Below, one piece after another: positions 7,355 to 14,631 of a stretch of DNA of 14,953 nucleotides. The notes beneath the pieces are model-generated. The model was not told where the DNA came from and did not search any database. It saw nothing but the letters and a program-made list of their open reading frames with translations. The stretch is taken from positions 1 through 14,953 of the forward strand of contig CAOKFD010000066.1 of NCBI GenBank assembly GCA_948467645.1. Reading direction: 5' to 3'. Within the stretch, counting starts at the first letter, position 1, and every line of letters begins with the position of its first letter. The translations under genes and the position numbers were made by a program. This stretch comes from Fimadaptatus sp948467645 (lineage in GTDB: Bacteria > Bacillota > Clostridia > Christensenellales > Aristaeellaceae).

Positions 7355-7387
7355 ATAATTCTACAAATAAAAGGGTCAATTACCCCC

Positions 7388-7418
7388 GTGCGTTACCTAG
7401 TACGGGAGTAACTGAAAT
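7388..7418 (+). repeat. CRISPR repeat 3, degraded
   Basis: It keeps GT.CG.T.ACC at the 5' side (7388-7397), GTACGGG (7400-7406), AG, and the terminal TGAAAT (7413-7418). Two bases are inserted before GTAC and several lost before TGAAAT. The same bases can also fold as CCCGT/ACGGG, so a chance hairpin is the alternative. Confidence 0.5.
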
Positions 7419-7484
7419 TACACATCAAAACCCCATCCAAAATCTACCTGGGCGTGACCACAATCCACAAATCCCATAAAACAG

Positions 7485-7508
7485 GCGGGCATGTAAAACC
7501 ATGCCCGC
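7485..7508 (-). terminator. Intrinsic terminator of the sulfatase gene
   Basis: A perfect 9-bp stem GCGGGCATG/CATGCCCGC (7485-7493/7500-7508) lies 30 nt past the sulfatase stop. Read on the minus strand it is followed by CTGTTTTAT, a short U-rich tail. The stretch 7419-7484, between the CRISPR remnant and this stem, shows nothing I can identify. Confidence 0.65.
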
Positions 7509-7537
7509 TCAATCATTACCTAAAACCCCTCAACAAC

Positions 7538-8989
7538 TTACCTCTCACAATCCCCAATCCAAGGCATCTCCGCGCAATCTCCAACCAGCTTCCCATCCTG
7601 AACATACCCCTCAGGCCGGCCTTCCAGCTCCTCTATCAGCCAACCGCGCATCTCAGCAATCCTCGCGGCGTACTGCTCATCATTGATCGCGTTATGCTTC
7701 TCATCCGGGTCCTTGTCAAGATCGAAATACTGCTCGCGTCCCAGCGGGCAATTGCTCTGCGTGAACCACACGTACTTATCGTGCGGGGTTACTATGAAGT
7801 GGTTGCCCAGCGAACCGTAGGTATGCTCGCCGTGCACAAAGCCGCGGCTGATCGGCGTGCCGTCGGTCAGCTCGCCCTTCAGCGACAGGCCCTCAATGCT
7901 CTCAGGCACCTCGCCGCCGCCCAGCTCTACCAGCGTAGACAGCACGTCGCGCAGCTCTACCACGCTCTGGCTCACAGCGCCGCACCGCACGCCCGGGCCG
8001 CTGACTATGAAAGGTATATTGGCCGAACCGCGATAAGGCAGAGATTTGCGTATGAAGCAGTGGTCGCTCAGCATCTCGCCGTGGTCGCTTATGAACATTA
8101 TTATCGTGTCGCTTAGCGAGCCGTCGTCCGTCAGCGTCTGTATCAGCCGGCCGATCTGGTAATCGATATGCGTTATGCAGGCATAATAGCCCACCTGCTG
8201 GGCGCGAATCTGCTCCGGGTCGCTGGGGCCGTATATGTTGTTGAACTCGCGGCCGTGCGCGCGCAGCGCGCTTTCGTCATCCCAGTCGCCGCGGATGGGC
8301 GGGGTCAGCTCCTTATCCTTGTACATGTCGAAGAATGCCTGAGGCGCGTCATATGGCGCGTGCGGGCGCACGTATGAAGTCATCAGGAAGAACGGCTTAT
8401 CGCGGTCGCGGCGGCGCAAAAAGTCTATCGAACGGTCGGTAGCCCAGTTGGTGGGGTGCAGCCGCTCCTCATAGCACCACGGGCGCGCCACCCACGAATT
8501 GCACTCCAGGCCGGTATCGATTATATCGGCATTCGCGCCCAGCTCGTTTTTGAGGAATTGGATGTAGTCGTCCGCGAAATACTGGTTTTCATATAGCGGC
8601 GTATTGACGCTGCGGTAGGAGTGCAGGTAGCCGTCGTGCAGCTCCACGCCCATAAAGCCCTGCAGCGAGCGCAGCGGATGCACGTGCATCTTGCCTACGA
8701 CCTGAGTCTGATAGCCCAGCTTTGTCATCTCACCGCCCAGCGTTACCGGGTAGTCCCAGCGAATGCGGTCGCGGTAGCCCACGCGCCCGTGCGAGCGCGG
8801 CGTAAGCCCGGTGAACAGGCCCGCGCGCGCCGCGATGCAGCTGGGACAGGCGGTCACGGCATTGGGGAAGTACGTGCCGCGCGCGATCAGCGTGTCCAGA
8901 TAGGGGGTCTTTACGTCGGGATGGCGTACTCCTACGCAGTCGCCGCGCATTTCATCGGTCATTATCAGCAGTATGTTAGGCTGTTTCAT
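7538..8989 (-). CDS. Cytoplasmic sulfatase, anaerobic cysteine type
   Basis: A 483-residue member of the alkaline phosphatase-like sulfatase superfamily, which removes sulfate esters from sugars or small molecules. Metal and active-site landmarks: NILLIMTDE (5-13, D12), the formylglycine motif C51-I-A-A-R55 in CIAARAGLFTG, VGKMH (98-102), RPHAPYD (208-214), and SDHGE (301-305) with K315. C-x-A-x-R fits the C-x-[P/A]-x-R consensus recognised by the anaerobic radical-SAM maturase anSME, which must be encoded elsewhere. There is no signal peptide, so it acts inside the cell on imported substrates. AGGTGA precedes the ATG. It is monocistronic with its own promoter and terminator. The substrate cannot be named; sulfated glycans from host or diet are a guess. 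Confidence 0.88.
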   Translation of the reverse strand: MKQPNILLIMTDEMRGDCVGVRHPDVKTPYLDTLIARGTYFPNAVTACPSCIAARAGLFTGLTPRSHGRVGYRDRIRWDYPVTLGGEMTKLGYQTQVVGKMHVHPLRSLQGFMGVELHDGYLHSYRSVNTPLYENQYFADDYIQFLKNELGANADIIDTGLECNSWVARPWCYEERLHPTNWATDRSIDFLRRRDRDKPFFLMTSYVRPHAPYDAPQAFFDMYKDKELTPPIRGDWDDESALRAHGREFNNIYGPSDPEQIRAQQVGYYACITHIDYQIGRLIQTLTDDGSLSDTIIMFISDHGEMLSDHCFIRKSLPYRGSANIPFIVSGPGVRCGAVSQSVVELRDVLSTLVELGGGEVPESIEGLSLKGELTDGTPISRGFVHGEHTYGSLGNHFIVTPHDKYVWFTQSNCPLGREQYFDLDKDPDEKHNAINDEQYAARIAEMRGWLIEELEGRPEGYVQDGKLVGDCAEMPWIGDCER

Positions 8990-9036
8990 GCGTTTTCACC
9001 TCGTAAGTATTGGGCAAAGCAATCGCCCTTTTCTAA

Positions 9037-9045
9037 AGTATATCA
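9037..9045 (-). promoter_or_regulatory. Extended -10 promoter of the sulfatase gene
   Basis: On the minus strand TGATATACT forms an extended -10 element about 48 nt before the ATG. No good -35 box lies 16-18 bp upstream, which is tolerable for an extended -10. Confidence 0.45.
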
Positions 9046-9072
9046 TATATTCGCCCAACCCGCGATGTGTTT

Positions 9073-9101
9073 TTGCGTAAGGCGGAAAATCGTGCTATAC
9101 T
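9073..9101 (+). promoter_or_regulatory. Promoter of the LRR-protein gene
   Basis: TTGCGT (9073-9078) and TATACT (9096-9101) are spaced by 17 bp, with TGC just before the -10. It diverges from the sulfatase promoter in the same 143-bp gap. Confidence 0.6.
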
Positions 9102-9132
9102 TATTTCAGCTTAGGCAAAAGGAGCGTGCGTT

Positions 9133-9777
9133 ATGGATAGCCTTATATATCGCGAGGACTTCATTGATGAAAATGTGTGGAGCGCAGCACTGGAATGCCG
9201 CGAACTGCGCGGGACAGAGCCGCCGTTTTCGCGCGCGCAGTTGGATCGCGTGCAATCGCTTGCGATAGTCGGCGCGCATGGACTGAGGGATTTAAGGCTG
9301 TTTAAGGGACTTGAAAGGCTGACGATTCAACGCTGTACGTTCGACGATCTTGCGCCGGTTGAATGCCTTAACGGGCTTAAAGATTTGAGCATAGTCGGCT
9401 GTGAAATATCCGATGCGGATATGAAGCGGCTGAGCGGGCTTGTCGGGCTGAGGAGGCTTGAAATGACGGGCTGTAATGTCAGCGCCATTGCGCCGCTTGC
9501 CAAACTGATCAACTTGACAGAGCTTGCGCTGGACTCAAACAACATAACAGACGTGTCGCCGCTGGCTGAACTAAGCGGGCTGGAGGCGCTGTCGCTGATG
9601 GCGAATCCCCTGCGGGGTGTCGCGCCGCTAAGGCAGCTTAAAAACCTGAAGCAGCTCTACGTTGACCTTGATAATGTCAGCGATGCCGAAACGATAACGG
9701 ATTCGCCGCTGGCCGATGTGATTAACATTGACATGTATCCGCCTGAATATTATAAAAGTCTCGAAACGAATGACTAA
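9133..9777 (+). CDS. Small leucine-rich-repeat protein
   Basis: A 214-residue protein without signal peptide or membrane helix, so presumably cytoplasmic. After about 40 non-repeat residues it consists of roughly six repeats of 22-25 residues (about 43-186). The clearest are PLAKLINLTELALDSNNITD (121-140) and the units starting PLAELSGLEALSL (143) and PLRQLKNLKQLYV (165). The LxxLxLxxNxIxDxSPL pattern is that of the internalin/SDS22-like class. Such domains bind other proteins; the partner is unknown. AAGGAG (9118-9123) precedes the ATG. The gene is alone, divergent from the sulfatase and convergent with trhP. Internalins are normally secreted and anchored, so an intracellular solo LRR protein is unusual and its role is open. 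Confidence 0.85.
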   Translation: MDSLIYREDFIDENVWSAALECRELRGTEPPFSRAQLDRVQSLAIVGAHGLRDLRLFKGLERLTIQRCTFDDLAPVECLNGLKDLSIVGCEISDADMKRLSGLVGLRRLEMTGCNVSAIAPLAKLINLTELALDSNNITDVSPLAELSGLEALSLMANPLRGVAPLRQLKNLKQLYVDLDNVSDAETITDSPLADVINIDMYPPEYYKSLETND

Positions 9778-9792
9778 GCGTATATGAAGTCA

Positions 9793-9819
9793 GCCCCGCC
9801 GCACATTAAAGCGCGGGGC
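9793..9819 (+). terminator. Possible terminator of the LRR-protein gene
   Basis: GCCCCGC/GCGGGGC (9793-9799/9813-9819) forms a 7-bp GC stem 16 nt after the stop. No T-run follows, so efficient intrinsic termination is doubtful. Confidence 0.35.
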
Positions 9820-9837
9820 AGGGGAGCATGTTAAGGC

Positions 9838-9876
9838 AAAAAAGGCGCGGCCTTCGCATTTTAGCGAAAGCCGCGC
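9838..9876 (-). terminator. Intrinsic terminator of the mltG-trhP unit
   Basis: GCGCGGC-C-TTCGC (9845-9857) pairs with GCGAA-A-GCCGCGC (9864-9876), with one internal mismatch. On the minus strand the stem is followed by six T (the A-run 9838-9843), shortly after the trhP stop. It could also stop plus-strand transcription from the LRR gene, less efficiently. Confidence 0.8.
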
Positions 9877-9882
9877 TTAACG

Positions 9883-11121
9883 TTATCTCAAGTGATTGCG
9901 CACCTGTCCGAACAGCATGTCGCCCTCGGCCACGGGTTTAGGCATATTCACGCGCACTACGCTCTTGCCGATGCGCGCCGCGTCCATGCGCTCGCCGGTT
10001 TCGGGGTTCTCCAGCCGTTCGATATTGTAAGAAAACTCATAGTCGGGGGTCATAACGCCCACCTCGTCGCCCATTAGTATGCGGTTGCGCACCTCGACCA
10101 GCGCGCTTGCGTCCCGCGCGTCGTATTCCAGCACATACGCGGCGAACTCCGCGTCCTGATAGAACCCGTCCGCGCCGCCCGACGGTTGGGGCGCGCCGTA
10201 GAAAAAGCCGGTGTCGCTCCGACGATGGCTCACGCGGTTGAGCGCCGCGCTTAATGACTGAACCTCGGGCGAATTTTGCTCAAACGCCTCGGGATGTTCG
10301 GCGCACAGGTCTATCGCGCGCCGGTAGCAGCGCGCAATAGTAGCCACGTAATATTCGTTCTTCATGCGGCCCTCGACCTTGAGCGAATCGATGCCCGCAT
10401 TCATCAGGTCGGGCATGTGCTCCAGCATACGCATGTCGCCCGATGAGAATATGTACGTGCCGCGCTCGTCGGCCTCGACCGGCATGTATTCGCCGGGGCG
10501 CTTCTGCTCTACCACGGCGTACTGCCAGCGGCAGGGCTGTGCGCACGCGCCGCGGTTAGCGCCGCGCCCGGTAAGATAGTCGGACAGCACGCACCGTCCC
10601 GAATAGCTCATGCACATCGCGCCGTGCACGAACGTCTCTATCTGGCAGTCGGGCGAAAGCTCCGCGCGCAGGCGACGTATGCGCTTAAGACTCATCTCGC
10701 GCGCCAGTATCACGCGCTTTGCGCCTAAACCATGCGCAATTTCGGCCGAGCGCGCGTTCATCGTATTTGCCTGAGTGCTCAGGTGCAATTCAAGTCCGGG
10801 CGCTTTGTTGTTCAACATGTCCAGCGCGCCTATGTCGGACACAATCGCCGCGTCCACGCCCATGTCGCGCAGCCTTATCGCGGTATCCAGCATACCCGGC
10901 AGATCGTCGTCGAACGGAAATATGTTCAGCGTGACATATGCCTTTGCGCCCGCCTTGTGGCATAGCTCAATCGCGCGCGCCATATCGGCAAAGTCAAAGT
11001 TGCCGGCGAAGGCGCGCAGGCCGTATGCCTGCGCGCCCATATAAACCGCGTCCGCGCCGAAGCGCAGCGCCGCTTTAAGCTGCCTTGGCCCGCCTACGGG
11101 GCACAGCAGTTCGGGTTTCAT
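9883..11121 (-). CDS. trhP: Peptidase U32-family tRNA U34 hydroxylase (TrhP-like)
   Basis: A 412-residue U32-family protein. Family members once called peptidases include TrhP (YegQ/YrrO), which hydroxylates wobble uridine 34 of certain tRNAs in a prephenate-dependent reaction with an iron-sulfur cluster. The U32 signature is complete in ETFVHGAMCMSYSGRCVLS (162-180). C170, C177, C193 and C197 are the likely cluster ligands. The N-terminal LLCPVGGPRQLKAALRFGAD (5-24) is typical. Length agrees with B. subtilis YrrO (TrhP2); its shorter partner YrrN is not in this window. It starts 6 nt after the mltG stop, with GGGAG inside the mltG end. In B. subtilis yrrL(mltG)-yrrM-yrrN-yrrO are also neighbours, which supports the call. 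A collagenase-like protease role is the older, less likely reading. Confidence 0.85.
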   Translation of the reverse strand: MKPELLCPVGGPRQLKAALRFGADAVYMGAQAYGLRAFAGNFDFADMARAIELCHKAGAKAYVTLNIFPFDDDLPGMLDTAIRLRDMGVDAAIVSDIGALDMLNNKAPGLELHLSTQANTMNARSAEIAHGLGAKRVILAREMSLKRIRRLRAELSPDCQIETFVHGAMCMSYSGRCVLSDYLTGRGANRGACAQPCRWQYAVVEQKRPGEYMPVEADERGTYIFSSGDMRMLEHMPDLMNAGIDSLKVEGRMKNEYYVATIARCYRRAIDLCAEHPEAFEQNSPEVQSLSAALNRVSHRRSDTGFFYGAPQPSGGADGFYQDAEFAAYVLEYDARDASALVEVRNRILMGDEVGVMTPDYEFSYNIERLENPETGERMDAARIGKSVVRVNMPKPVAEGDMLFGQVRNHLR

Positions 11122-11127
11122 ATTATC

Positions 11128-12432
11128 TTACTCTCCCTGTGCGTCCGCGCCGTCGGCGTGGGCGTTGTCGTATTCTATCCAAAGCGGGCGATATTCGTCC
11201 ACCGCCGCCTGATGCTCCTCATACGTCTTGGAGAATTGCAATTCGCCCGACGTGGGATCCTTGCTGCAGAAGTAGAGATAGCCCTCATTCAGATACTCCT
11301 CGTCCGGGAACGCCGCCGCGTACAGCGCCGCCTTGGACGGGTTGCATATCGGGCCGACGGGCAGTCCGCTGTTCTGGTAAGTATTGTAGGGTGAATCAAC
11401 CGACGTATCGCTGGTGGTCAGCGCCAGTCGCGTGGTGTTCAGTACATACTGTACCGTGGCGCAGCTTTCCAGCCGCATACCGTCGGCCAGTCGATTATGG
11501 AATACCGCCGAGACCTTGGCAAAGTCGTCGGGCTTGGCTTCCTTTTCGATGATCGAAGCCAGTATGTACAGTTCGTCCTGATTCAGCTCCACGCCCGGCA
11601 GCTTGACGTCGTCGGTAGTGGCTTCGGTGTCGTCGGGGTCGAGCATGTTGTTCTTCTTCTGCTCAATCAGCTCGTATATGTTGGATATGACCTTTTCACT
11701 CTGATTCAGCAGGCGCTTGACTATGCCCTCGGCCGATTCGTTAAGGTATATATTGTAGGTATCGGGCGCGAGGTAGCCTTCCAAAGCGTACTTGCGCTGG
11801 GATAGCTTATCCGCGTCAACAAGGCTGGTCAGTTCGTTCACGACATAGTAGCTGGAGAACGCGTCGGTGGAGCTGCACAGCTTCAAAAACTCGTCCGTGT
11901 CCTTCAGCGCGCCCTGCTTGACCAGATAGTTTGCGATGTCCTCGCATGTCCAGCCCTCGATCAGGCGTATCGTGCGCTCTGTGGGCGCGGAACCGCTGGT
12001 CAGTTCGCTGATTATATCGTCCAGCGTCATGTCGGGGCTGAGGTTGTATGCGCCCGCCTTTATGCGTCCGCTCAGACCCTTAAAATCAACCATGTACTTG
12101 AACACGGTCTTGCTGCGCACTAGTCCCGCCTCTTCCAAATTGCGTGCAATCTTGGTAAGCGAGGAACCGCTTTCGATCTCGAACACGGTCTGATTGGAAT
12201 CGGTCACGTCCACGGGCATGAAGAATTTGGAATTGATATAGTTCCAGCCCGACAGCAGCATACCGGATATTATTATCAGCGATACCGCACCGATCATGAT
12301 CGGCCGCACCGCGCGCCATATCCAGTCGTACCAGAAAAAGCCGTACTTGCGCTCCTCATGCAGCGTTTCGGAATCGTATTCCCGGTACTGCCGCGTCCGC
12401 TTTGAGTTTTTTTTCGCCGTCGCCTTTGCCAT
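11128..12432 (-). CDS. mltG: Endolytic murein transglycosylase MltG
   Basis: A 434-residue membrane-anchored lytic transglycosylase that cuts nascent peptidoglycan strands and so sets their length. The order is a basic cytoplasmic tail of about 40 residues, one membrane helix (about 44-64), a LysM-like region (about 78-150) and the YceG catalytic domain. The catalytic glutamate is E296 in ASIIEKEA. The substrate-groove motif YNTYQNSGLPVGPICNP (349-365) is conserved. An acidic loop (about 260-283, LDPDDTEATTDD) precedes the catalytic core, which together with the long N-terminal tail makes it longer than the E. coli enzyme. GGAGGC gives the ATG. It sits 21 nt after the YlbF-like gene and 6 nt before trhP, clearly one transcript. 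Confidence 0.94.
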   Translation of the reverse strand: MAKATAKKNSKRTRQYREYDSETLHEERKYGFFWYDWIWRAVRPIMIGAVSLIIISGMLLSGWNYINSKFFMPVDVTDSNQTVFEIESGSSLTKIARNLEEAGLVRSKTVFKYMVDFKGLSGRIKAGAYNLSPDMTLDDIISELTSGSAPTERTIRLIEGWTCEDIANYLVKQGALKDTDEFLKLCSSTDAFSSYYVVNELTSLVDADKLSQRKYALEGYLAPDTYNIYLNESAEGIVKRLLNQSEKVISNIYELIEQKKNNMLDPDDTEATTDDVKLPGVELNQDELYILASIIEKEAKPDDFAKVSAVFHNRLADGMRLESCATVQYVLNTTRLALTTSDTSVDSPYNTYQNSGLPVGPICNPSKAALYAAAFPDEEYLNEGYLYFCSKDPTSGELQFSKTYEEHQAAVDEYRPLWIEYDNAHADGADAQGE

Positions 12433-12453
12433 TTTGCCTCCGTAGTTTAAGGC

Positions 12454-12801
12454 TTATGAGCGCAGCATGTCCAGATCGATGCCCGCCGCGTCGCCCAATA
12501 TCTTGTATATGTCCGCCAGCATCTTCTGAAAGCGGAACTCCGCCATAAGGAAGCTGCTCGCGTCCGGATTAAACTGCAGCAGATTGCCTATCGCCTGCAT
12601 ACGCTTCAGATCGTCCTCGTCGGGACGGTCGCCGCTGGCCAGTTTGACCTGAGCCTGAAACTGGAGCTTCTTATATTCGTCCAACAGCGCCTTATTGGTG
12701 GAATCTTCATAAGCCGCCTCGCGCAGACGCTTATAATCGCGATATTCTTCGCTTTCCTTCATGCAGGCCGCCAGTTCGTGTGCCTTGTCATATACGTTCA
12801 T
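12454..12801 (-). CDS. YlbF/YmcA-family protein
   Basis: A 115-residue, all-helical, charged protein matching the YlbF/YmcA (Com_YlbF) family. Typical are the N-terminal YDKAHELAACMKESEEYRDY (4-23), where these proteins carry helix 1, and the central KKLQFQAQ. No membrane helix or signal is seen. In B. subtilis YlbF, YmcA and YaaT form the Y-complex, which steers RNase Y mRNA cleavage and affects competence, sporulation and biofilm formation; clostridial single members are poorly studied. GGAGGG precedes the ATG. It is the first gene of the mltG-trhP unit, just downstream of RNase J, which fits an RNA-decay theme. Which paralogue it corresponds to cannot be told. Confidence 0.78.
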   Translation of the reverse strand: MNVYDKAHELAACMKESEEYRDYKRLREAAYEDSTNKALLDEYKKLQFQAQVKLASGDRPDEDDLKRMQAIGNLLQFNPDASSFLMAEFRFQKMLADIYKILGDAAGIDLDMLRS

Positions 12802-12869
12802 GTCTTACCCTCCATATCGTTTTGACGCGCAAAGCATGTATTTTGTTGCCATTGCGCATAAATCAAAGA

Positions 12870-12894
12870 TGGGCGCGGCAGCCCGCCGCGCCCA
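12870..12894 (-). terminator. Terminator-like hairpin between rnj and the YlbF-like gene
   Basis: GGGCGCGGC/GCCGCGCCC (12871-12879/12885-12893), with a flanking T-A pair, forms a 10-bp stem with a 5-nt loop. On the minus strand the tail is ATCTTTGATTTAT, U-rich but interrupted. It may be a leaky terminator, with some read-through into ylbF-mltG-trhP. I saw no convincing promoter in 12802-12869. Confidence 0.6.
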
Positions 12895-12908
12895 CCGCAT
12901 ACATGTAT

Positions 12909-14588
12909 TTACACTTCGATTATTATAGGCAGTATCATAGGACTGCGCTTTATGCGGCCGAATATGTAATGCGATACTTCCTCGCGCACCTTGTGCTTGA
13001 CCGCACCCCAGTCGCCCGGATCGATGGTGTCGAATGCGTCCAGCGCGCTCTTGGCCGCCAGCCGCGCGCCCTCCATCATTTCCTCGCTCTCGCGCACGTA
13101 CACGAAACCGCGCGAGATTATGTCCGGGCCGGACGTTACCTGACCTAGCTCGTGGTCGATCGCCATTACCACGATTATAAGGCCGTCCTGCGACAAAAGC
13201 TTTCTGTCGCGCAATACCACGTTGCCCACATCGCCTATGCCCAGACCGTCGATCATTATGCTGCCGATCGGCACGGTGCCCGCCACGTTCATTCCGGTGC
13301 GGCTTAGCTCAAATACCTGCCCCAGCTCGGGCACGCGGATATTCTTTTCGGGCATACCCAGCTCCTGAGCCAGCCGCGCGTGCTGATGCAGATGGCGCGC
13401 TTCGCCGTGTACCGGGATGAAGAACTTGGGCTTGGTCAGTACGTGGATGAGCTTCAATTCCTCCTGACACGCATGGCCGGATACGTGTACGTCCGCGAGC
13501 GCCTCGTAAATCACGTTGGCGCGGCGGCGCACTAGCTGGTTAATCACGCGCGATACCGACTTTTCGTTGCCGGGTATGGGCGTGGCGGATATGATAACCA
13601 TATCGCTTTCCTTGATCTCCAGCTTCTTATGCTCGGAAAACGCCATGCGCGTAAGTCCGGACATGGTTTCGCCCTGGCTGCCGGTTGTTATGACTACGAT
13701 TTCGTCGTCGCTGTACCTGTCCAGATCGTCGATCGAAATCAGTTTGCCCTCGGGTATCAGCAGGTCGCCCAATTGCATCGCAACCTTGCTTACGTTGACC
13801 ATCGAGCGGCCGCACAGACATACCTTGCGGTTATGCCTTACCGCCGAATCCACTACCTGCTGTATGCGATGTATGTTGGACGCAAACATCGCGATGATTA
13901 TGCGCCCCTGCGCGTCGTGGAACAGATTCTCAAACGTCGCGCCCACGGTGCGTTCGCTCATCGTGTAGCCGGGACGCTCGACGTTGGTGGAGTCGCACAG
14001 CAGCGCCAGCACGCCTTCTTCGCCCAGCTGCGCCATGCGGCCCAGGTCAAACTGTTCGCCGTCCACGGGGGTATAGTCGATCTTGAAGTCGCCCGTGTGA
14101 ATAACGGTACCCACCGGCGTGTGTATCGCCATGGCGACCGCGCCCGCGATGGAGTGATTTACGTGCAAAAACTCCACCTTGAACGAATTGCCCAATTGCA
14201 CCACGTCGTGCGGCTGAATCACGCGCAGATCGACGCCGCCCACGCGGCGCTCCTTCAGCTTGTGATCCACCAGCGCCAGCGTAAGGCGCGTGCCGTACAC
14301 GGGCGCCTTCAGCTTTTCAAATACATACGGCGTCGCGCCGATGTGATCCTCGTGGCCGTGGGTTATAAGGAAGCCGCGCAGCTTGGATACGTTCTTTTCA
14401 ATATACGTGGTATCGGGTATGACCAGATCCACGCCCAGCATGTCCTCCTGAGGGAATATCGAGCCGCAGTCCACGACGATCATGTCGTCCTCGTACTCGT
14501 ATACCGTCATATTCTTGCCGATTTCATCCACACCGCCCAGCGGTATGATCTTCAGTTTTGAGCCTTTATTGGCCTTCGATCTTGCCAA
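12909..14588 (-). CDS. rnj: Ribonuclease J
   Basis: A 559-residue metallo-beta-lactamase/beta-CASP ribonuclease, the 5'-3' exo- and endonuclease of mRNA decay and rRNA maturation in Bacillota. Zinc ligands: HGHEDH (77-82), H145 in VNHS, D167 in HTGDFK, and H394 in PVHGEARHL. The beta-CASP part includes TTGSQGE (301-307) and HVSGHA (368-373). The C-terminal domain runs from about 450 to 559. Length equals B. subtilis RNase J1. The start is a TTG at 14586-14588, set by AGGAGGGG (14598-14605) at 9-nt spacing; the nearby ATG at 14591-14593 is out of frame. It has its own promoter and a leader of about 245 nt. B. subtilis rnjA is preceded by rpoY (ykzG); I see no rpoY here. Confidence 0.96.
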   Translation of the reverse strand: MARSKANKGSKLKIIPLGGVDEIGKNMTVYEYEDDMIVVDCGSIFPQEDMLGVDLVIPDTTYIEKNVSKLRGFLITHGHEDHIGATPYVFEKLKAPVYGTRLTLALVDHKLKERRVGGVDLRVIQPHDVVQLGNSFKVEFLHVNHSIAGAVAMAIHTPVGTVIHTGDFKIDYTPVDGEQFDLGRMAQLGEEGVLALLCDSTNVERPGYTMSERTVGATFENLFHDAQGRIIIAMFASNIHRIQQVVDSAVRHNRKVCLCGRSMVNVSKVAMQLGDLLIPEGKLISIDDLDRYSDDEIVVITTGSQGETMSGLTRMAFSEHKKLEIKESDMVIISATPIPGNEKSVSRVINQLVRRRANVIYEALADVHVSGHACQEELKLIHVLTKPKFFIPVHGEARHLHQHARLAQELGMPEKNIRVPELGQVFELSRTGMNVAGTVPIGSIMIDGLGIGDVGNVVLRDRKLLSQDGLIIVVMAIDHELGQVTSGPDIISRGFVYVRESEEMMEGARLAAKSALDAFDTIDPGDWGAVKHKVREEVSHYIFGRIKRSPMILPIIIEV

Positions 14589-14597
14589 ATCATTACT

Positions 14598-14626
14598 CCC
14601 CTCCTGATTGGGGCGCGCCTTGCCCC
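14598..14626 (-). promoter_or_regulatory. Hairpin next to the rnj ribosome site
   Basis: On the minus strand GGGGC (14622-14626) can pair GCCCC (14610-14614). The same CCCC (14610-14613) could instead pair GGGG (14598-14601) of the ribosome site AGGAGGGG. The two pairings exclude each other, so translation of rnj could be modulated. This is a folding possibility only. Confidence 0.3.
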
Positions 14627-14631
14627 GTATT

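Larger units (their letters stand above)
7259..7418 (+). CRISPR. Decayed three-repeat type I-C CRISPR array
   Basis: One well-preserved 33-nt repeat (7259-7291) ends in GAGCGTGGATTGAAAT, the hallmark 3' end of type I-C repeats. Two degraded copies follow (7327-7354 and 7388-7418), leaving gaps of 35 and 33 nt, the normal I-C spacer size. The 3' ends of the repeats are spaced 63 and 64 nt. There is no separate leader; cas3 abuts the first repeat with 5 nt between, so any transcript would be read-through from the cas3 promoter. The first repeat is certain by eye; the other two rest on partial matches plus the regular spacing. Confidence 0.65.

Noticed and set aside
7450..7475. A possible fourth CRISPR repeat at the expected next interval
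   Set aside because: Only GCGTGA and scattered bases match the handle; too weak to count.
7454..8116. Plus-strand frame of 220 codons opposite the sulfatase end
   Set aside because: It runs through the sulfatase terminator and coding strand; composition is that of an antisense shadow.
13629..14561. Plus-strand frame of 310 codons opposite rnj
   Set aside because: Antisense shadow of RNase J, rich in H, R, A, V and Y, without ribosome site.
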